A stretch of DNA of 64,000 nt from CAVXEH01 sp963805645 (GTDB lineage: Bacteria; Chloroflexota; Limnocylindria; QHBO01): assembly GCA_963805645.1 (NCBI GenBank), contig CAWDVA010000007.1:124001-188000 (forward strand), given 5' to 3'. Position 1 is the first letter of the stretch. Each line of letters starts with the position of its first letter. The position numbers were made by a program, and so were the translations under genes. The notes beneath the pieces were generated by a model, which saw nothing but the letters and a program-made list of their open reading frames with translations, searched no databases and was not told where the DNA came from. Of the stretch, positions 61,127-64,000 are shown piece after piece.

Positions 61127-62223
61127 CCGCTCGAGGCGCGCGGCCGGGCGATCCTCCCGCCCCCCAGGCACTCCTCCCCGTCGTACAGGACCGCGCCCTG
61201 TCCCGGGGCGGGCGCCCACACGGGAGCATCGGTCTCGACGACCAGGCGATCCGCTCCCTCGACGGTGACCTCGCACGGGACGTCAGGGGCGCGATGCCGG
61301 ATCCGGACCGATGCGGTGAACCGCTCGGCCGGCGCTTCACCGGCAACGAAATGGGGAGCCGACACCTCGAAACGATGGGCCGCCACCTCGCCGCGGCGGC
61401 CGACGATGACCGTGTTCGTCTCGGGCCGCACGTCGCGGACGTACACCGCCTCGCCGAGCGCGACGCCCAGGCCGTGGCGCTGGCCGACGGTGTAGTGCGC
61501 GTAGCCCGAGTGTTTCCCCACCACCGAGCCGGTGGCATCCACGATCGGACCGGGGTCGCCCGCGTAGCCGCGCCGCTCGGCGAGCAACGCGCGGTAGTCC
61601 CCGGCAGGGACGAAGCAGATCTCCTGCGATTCGGGCTTGTCGGCGGTGGGCAGGTCCAGGTGCGCCGCCATGGCCCGCACCTCCGGCTTCGTCATGGCGC
61701 CCAGCGGAAATCGCGTGGCGGCCAGCTGCTCCTGGGTCAGGACCCAGAGGAAGTAGGTCTGATCCTTGTTCGGATCCGCGGCACGGAGCAGGCGCCAGCG
61801 GCCGTCGCGCCACTCAACGCGCGCGTAGTGGCCGGTCGCGACCGCCGATGCGCCGTAGGCACCCAGCCCGCGGCGCAGGAGCTCGTCGAACTTGATGTGC
61901 TGGTTGCAGGCCTGGCAGGGATTCGGCGTGGTGCCCTCCAGGTAGGCGTCCGCGAAGGCGTCGATCACCCGTGCCCCGAACGCCCGTTCCACGTTCAGGA
62001 TGAAGAATGGGATGCCCAGGATCTGCGCGACCCGCCGGGCATCATCGGCCGCGTCCGGCGAGCAGCACGAGCGGCGGTTCTCCCAGCCCTCCGCCTCGGC
62101 CGGATGCGTGCGCATCCAGATGCCGATCACCTCCTCGTCGCGATCGGCGGCCGACTGCGCCAGGAGGGCGGCGGCAACGCTGGAATCCACTCCGCCGCTC
62201 ATGGCGGCCACGATCCGGTTCAT
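61123..62223 (-). CDS. mnmA: tRNA-specific 2-thiouridylase MnmA
   Basis: 366 residues. The PP-loop S-G-G-V-D-S-S, the catalytic Cys in N-P-C-Q-A-C-N and the second Cys C-F-V-P-A-G are all present, and length is normal. It thiolates U34 of Lys, Glu and Gln tRNAs, taking sulphur from a cysteine desulfurase, the partial gene at the right edge being a plausible donor. Confidence 0.95.
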   Translation of the reverse strand: MNRIVAAMSGGVDSSVAAALLAQSAADRDEEVIGIWMRTHPAEAEGWENRRSCCSPDAADDARRVAQILGIPFFILNVERAFGARVIDAFADAYLEGTTPNPCQACNQHIKFDELLRRGLGAYGASAVATGHYARVEWRDGRWRLLRAADPNKDQTYFLWVLTQEQLAATRFPLGAMTKPEVRAMAAHLDLPTADKPESQEICFVPAGDYRALLAERRGYAGDPGPIVDATGSVVGKHSGYAHYTVGQRHGLGVALGEAVYVRDVRPETNTVIVGRRGEVAAHRFEVSAPHFVAGEAPAERFTASVRIRHRAPDVPCEVTVEGADRLVVETDAPVWAPAPGQGAVLYDGEECLGGGRIARPRASSG

Positions 62224-62258
62224 CGTGCGGCCGATGATAGCGAGCCGAGCCTCACGGC

Positions 62259-63704
62259 TCAGCAGCCGGAGTCGGGCGGCTCGGTGGGAACCGGCGTCGC
62301 CGTCGCCCCCGACGACGGGGTGGCGCCAACGAAGGCGTTCGCCACCATGGCATGCACCTTGCCGACCGCGCGCGCGGTGAGGTACTCGGGGATGGTCGGG
62401 GGATTGAACGCGAAGCGCGCCACCTTCGAGGCGTCGACCCGCTGCGCCAGGGCCAGCAGGTCGGGCATGTCCTTCGGCGACAGGTTTGTCCAGAGCGAAT
62501 CCCCGGCGATGTCGATCAGCTGGGGAATCTTGGGCACCAGGTTGCAGGGCTTCACTGCCCGACGCAGGGCCAGGAGGACGGACTGCTGGCGCTGCATGCG
62601 GTGGTAGTCGTCATCCTGGTGGCGCGATCGCGCGTACTCCAGTGCGACGTGGCCGCTCATGTGCTGCTGCCCGGCCTTGATGTAGATCGGCACATCGCCG
62701 CTCCCGTTCTCCAGCGGGTAGTGCGAGTCGTAGATGGCGTAGGGAACGTTGATGTCGATCCCGCCCAGGGCATCGACCAGGCGGACGAACCCGTTGAGAT
62801 CGACCACCAGCATCCCGTCGATCGGTGCACCGGTCAGGGCACCCACGGCGGCCTGCAGGGCGAGATACCCGCGCGCCTCGCCGCCGGGGAAGGACTCCGG
62901 GTGCTTGCCCGCATAGACGTACAGCGCGTTCAGCAGATCCGGGAAGCAGGCGCAGGCGAACGCCCTGGCGCTCTGCGGACCGAGGGGAACGTTGATCAGG
63001 TTCCGCGGAATTCCGAACAGCGCCGCGCGCGCCGTGGCGATGTCGACGCTGAGCAGCATCATCGTGTCGGTTCGAAGGGACCACCTCCCCGGGCCGGCAT
63101 CCCCGCCCACGAGCAGCAGGTTCAGCCGTCCGTCGGACTTCCACGGCGGAATCGGCGTGGGCGTCCACACCGGAGTCGGTGACGGCCCCGCCGTCTGGAT
63201 CGAGCTCGCGACGGGCTCCGGCGTCGGCACCTCGCCTGCCCCTCCGCCCGGCCCGGCCGGGTTGAAGAACTTCGAGTCGGCGACGTAGACCTTGTAGCCC
63301 ATGACGCCGACAGCGGCGTGCATGGACACCGTCGCGAGCAGGAGGGCCACCAGGACCGCGACAGAGACGATCCGGCGCGAGCGGGCCGCCGACGCGACAG
63401 GTCGCACCCGCCGGCTGACCAGGTAGGCGTCCACGATTGCCGCAAGCCGATACAGGAGCAGCACCGCGTCGAGGACGAGAAGCGCCGCGACCACGGTGGG
63501 ATCGAGCATGAGCCCGGCGACACGCACCCTGGCCTGGCCCAGCAGCCAGATGCCGCCGGCAACCACGATCAGCGCGGGCGCGGCCAGGAGAGCACCACGG
63601 GTGACGGCACCGGTCCATCCCTGCCCCAGACCGGGGAACACGAAGGAGAGCGCTGCCGAGAGCGCTGCCGAGTGACGGAGACCTGCCCACAACCGTCCTA
63701 GCAC
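62259..63704 (-). CDS. LytR-CpsA-Psr (LCP) family cell-wall ligase
   Basis: 481 residues. An unusual N-terminal part holds several transmembrane helices (about 15-60 and 70-125) before the usual signal-anchor and extracytoplasmic LCP domain. The LCP core shows R-T-D-T-M-M-L-L-S-V-D, G-I-P-R-N, and the late S-R-H-Q-D-D-D-Y-H-R-M-Q-R-Q-Q. It transfers wall glycopolymers to peptidoglycan. The start is GTG at 63704, about 12 nt downstream of the desulfurase stop. Confidence 0.88.
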   Translation of the reverse strand: MLGRLWAGLRHSAALSAALSFVFPGLGQGWTGAVTRGALLAAPALIVVAGGIWLLGQARVRVAGLMLDPTVVAALLVLDAVLLLYRLAAIVDAYLVSRRVRPVASAARSRRIVSVAVLVALLLATVSMHAAVGVMGYKVYVADSKFFNPAGPGGGAGEVPTPEPVASSIQTAGPSPTPVWTPTPIPPWKSDGRLNLLLVGGDAGPGRWSLRTDTMMLLSVDIATARAALFGIPRNLINVPLGPQSARAFACACFPDLLNALYVYAGKHPESFPGGEARGYLALQAAVGALTGAPIDGMLVVDLNGFVRLVDALGGIDINVPYAIYDSHYPLENGSGDVPIYIKAGQQHMSGHVALEYARSRHQDDDYHRMQRQQSVLLALRRAVKPCNLVPKIPQLIDIAGDSLWTNLSPKDMPDLLALAQRVDASKVARFAFNPPTIPEYLTARAVGKVHAMVANAFVGATPSSGATATPVPTEPPDSGC

Positions 63705-63716
63705 GTCACATCGACT

Positions 63717-64000
63717 CTAGCGCGACTCGTGGTTCGTCGCGGACGCAGATCGCAGTCGGGCGACACAGCGCTCCACCGCGGCCACGGTGGTCTGGACGTC
63801 GTCCCGCGCGGTCGAGCGGCCGAGGGTGAGCCGCAGCGAGCCGTGCGCCGCCTCCTCGTCGATGCCCAGGGCGAGGAGCACGTGGCTCGGGTCGACACTG
63901 CCGGTCGTGCACGCCGAGCCGGTGGAGGCCTCGATGCCTTCGAGGTCCAGCGCGGCGACCAGGTCACCGCCCTCGACCCCGGCGACGACCACGCTGACCG
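63717..64000 (-). CDS. Cysteine desulfurase (NifS/IscS-like), partial
   Basis: C-terminal about 94 residues only; the gene runs off the right edge. The active-site loop S-T-G-S-A-C-T-T-G-S with the nucleophilic cysteine and S-H-V-L-L-A-L-G-I, then G-S-L-R-L-T-L-G-R, identify it as a class V aminotransferase-type cysteine desulfurase. It supplies persulphide for tRNA thiolation (mnmA is 1.5 kb away) or Fe-S clusters. Confidence 0.9.
   Translation of the reverse strand, partial: VSVVVAGVEGGDLVAALDLEGIEASTGSACTTGSVDPSHVLLALGIDEEAAHGSLRLTLGRSTARDDVQTTVAAVERCVARLRSASATNHESR

Noticed and set aside
1..64000. Many long open frames on the opposite strand of real genes, some several hundred codons long
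   Set aside because: They have Arg/Ala/Ser-rich, repetitive compositions, lie exactly over well-recognised genes, and show no ribosome sites or family motifs. They are expected in GC-rich DNA.
1..64000. CRISPR arrays and direct repeat clusters
   Set aside because: None of the short regularly spaced repeats expected for a CRISPR array was seen; the only large repeats are the tandem cyclase and the IS ends.

Overview
The window is GC-rich (visibly around 70%) bacterial chromosome, almost fully coding, with short intergenic gaps and many 1-8 nt gene overlaps. There is no rRNA or other decisive marker. Several traits suggest a soil-type Chloroflexota bacterium (Limnocylindria-like): menaquinone-linked Fe-S oxidoreductase, RluB-Cmk and MoaC-MoaB fusions, FtsA-like plus baseplate-J-like pair, many class III cyclases, and EF-P with Arg at the loop tip. 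That taxonomic placement is inference.

Layout. 0-9.7 kb is a minus-strand metabolic block: Rieske/DUF2231 membrane protein, Lrp regulator with a class III aminotransferase, a large membrane Fe-S oxidoreductase, and a tightly overlapped molybdenum-cofactor operon (S2P protease, moeA, moaCB), then small membrane proteins. 9.7-12.9 kb on the plus strand holds a glycogen-debranching-type glucosidase and a zinc-ribbon / cold-shock / small-protein cluster with a structured leader. 12.9-31.8 kb is an accessory, signalling-rich zone: an Rsm22-like methyltransferase, four separate class III nucleotide cyclase genes, a diguanylate cyclase that is a complete in-frame tandem duplication, an ECF sigma factor with a frameshifted Asp-box surface protein, a PHB-depolymerase-like lipoprotein, an MBL-fold hydrolase and a decayed PPOX-like gene. 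31.9-33.7 kb is a 1.79 kb insertion sequence with 22-bp terminal inverted repeats and a flanking direct repeat; it carries a frameshifted transposase and an apparent passenger membrane-protein gene. It lies next to tRNA-Pro(GGG).

33.9-64 kb is a dense minus-strand housekeeping region. It contains queG, gpsA-der, ispH, plsC, rluB-cmk, scpB-scpA, an HD-like protein, an M50 protease, purine nucleoside phosphorylase, a PH/SHOCT protein, a Xer recombinase, recN, nadK, an RHH protein, tlyA, a GNAT protein, xseB-xseA, efp, mltG, ruvX, the baseplate-J-like and FtsA-like pair, alaS, a YtxH protein, mnmA, an LCP ligase and the C-terminal end of a cysteine desulfurase that runs off the right edge.

Most of the window is ordinary core genome. 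The unusual material is in 12-33.7 kb (tandem cyclase fusion, cyclase cluster, insertion sequence with passenger) plus the FtsA-like/baseplate-J-like envelope operon. Several frameshifts cluster in 26.7-38.4 kb. They may be true pseudogenes or consensus errors, and raw reads would decide.
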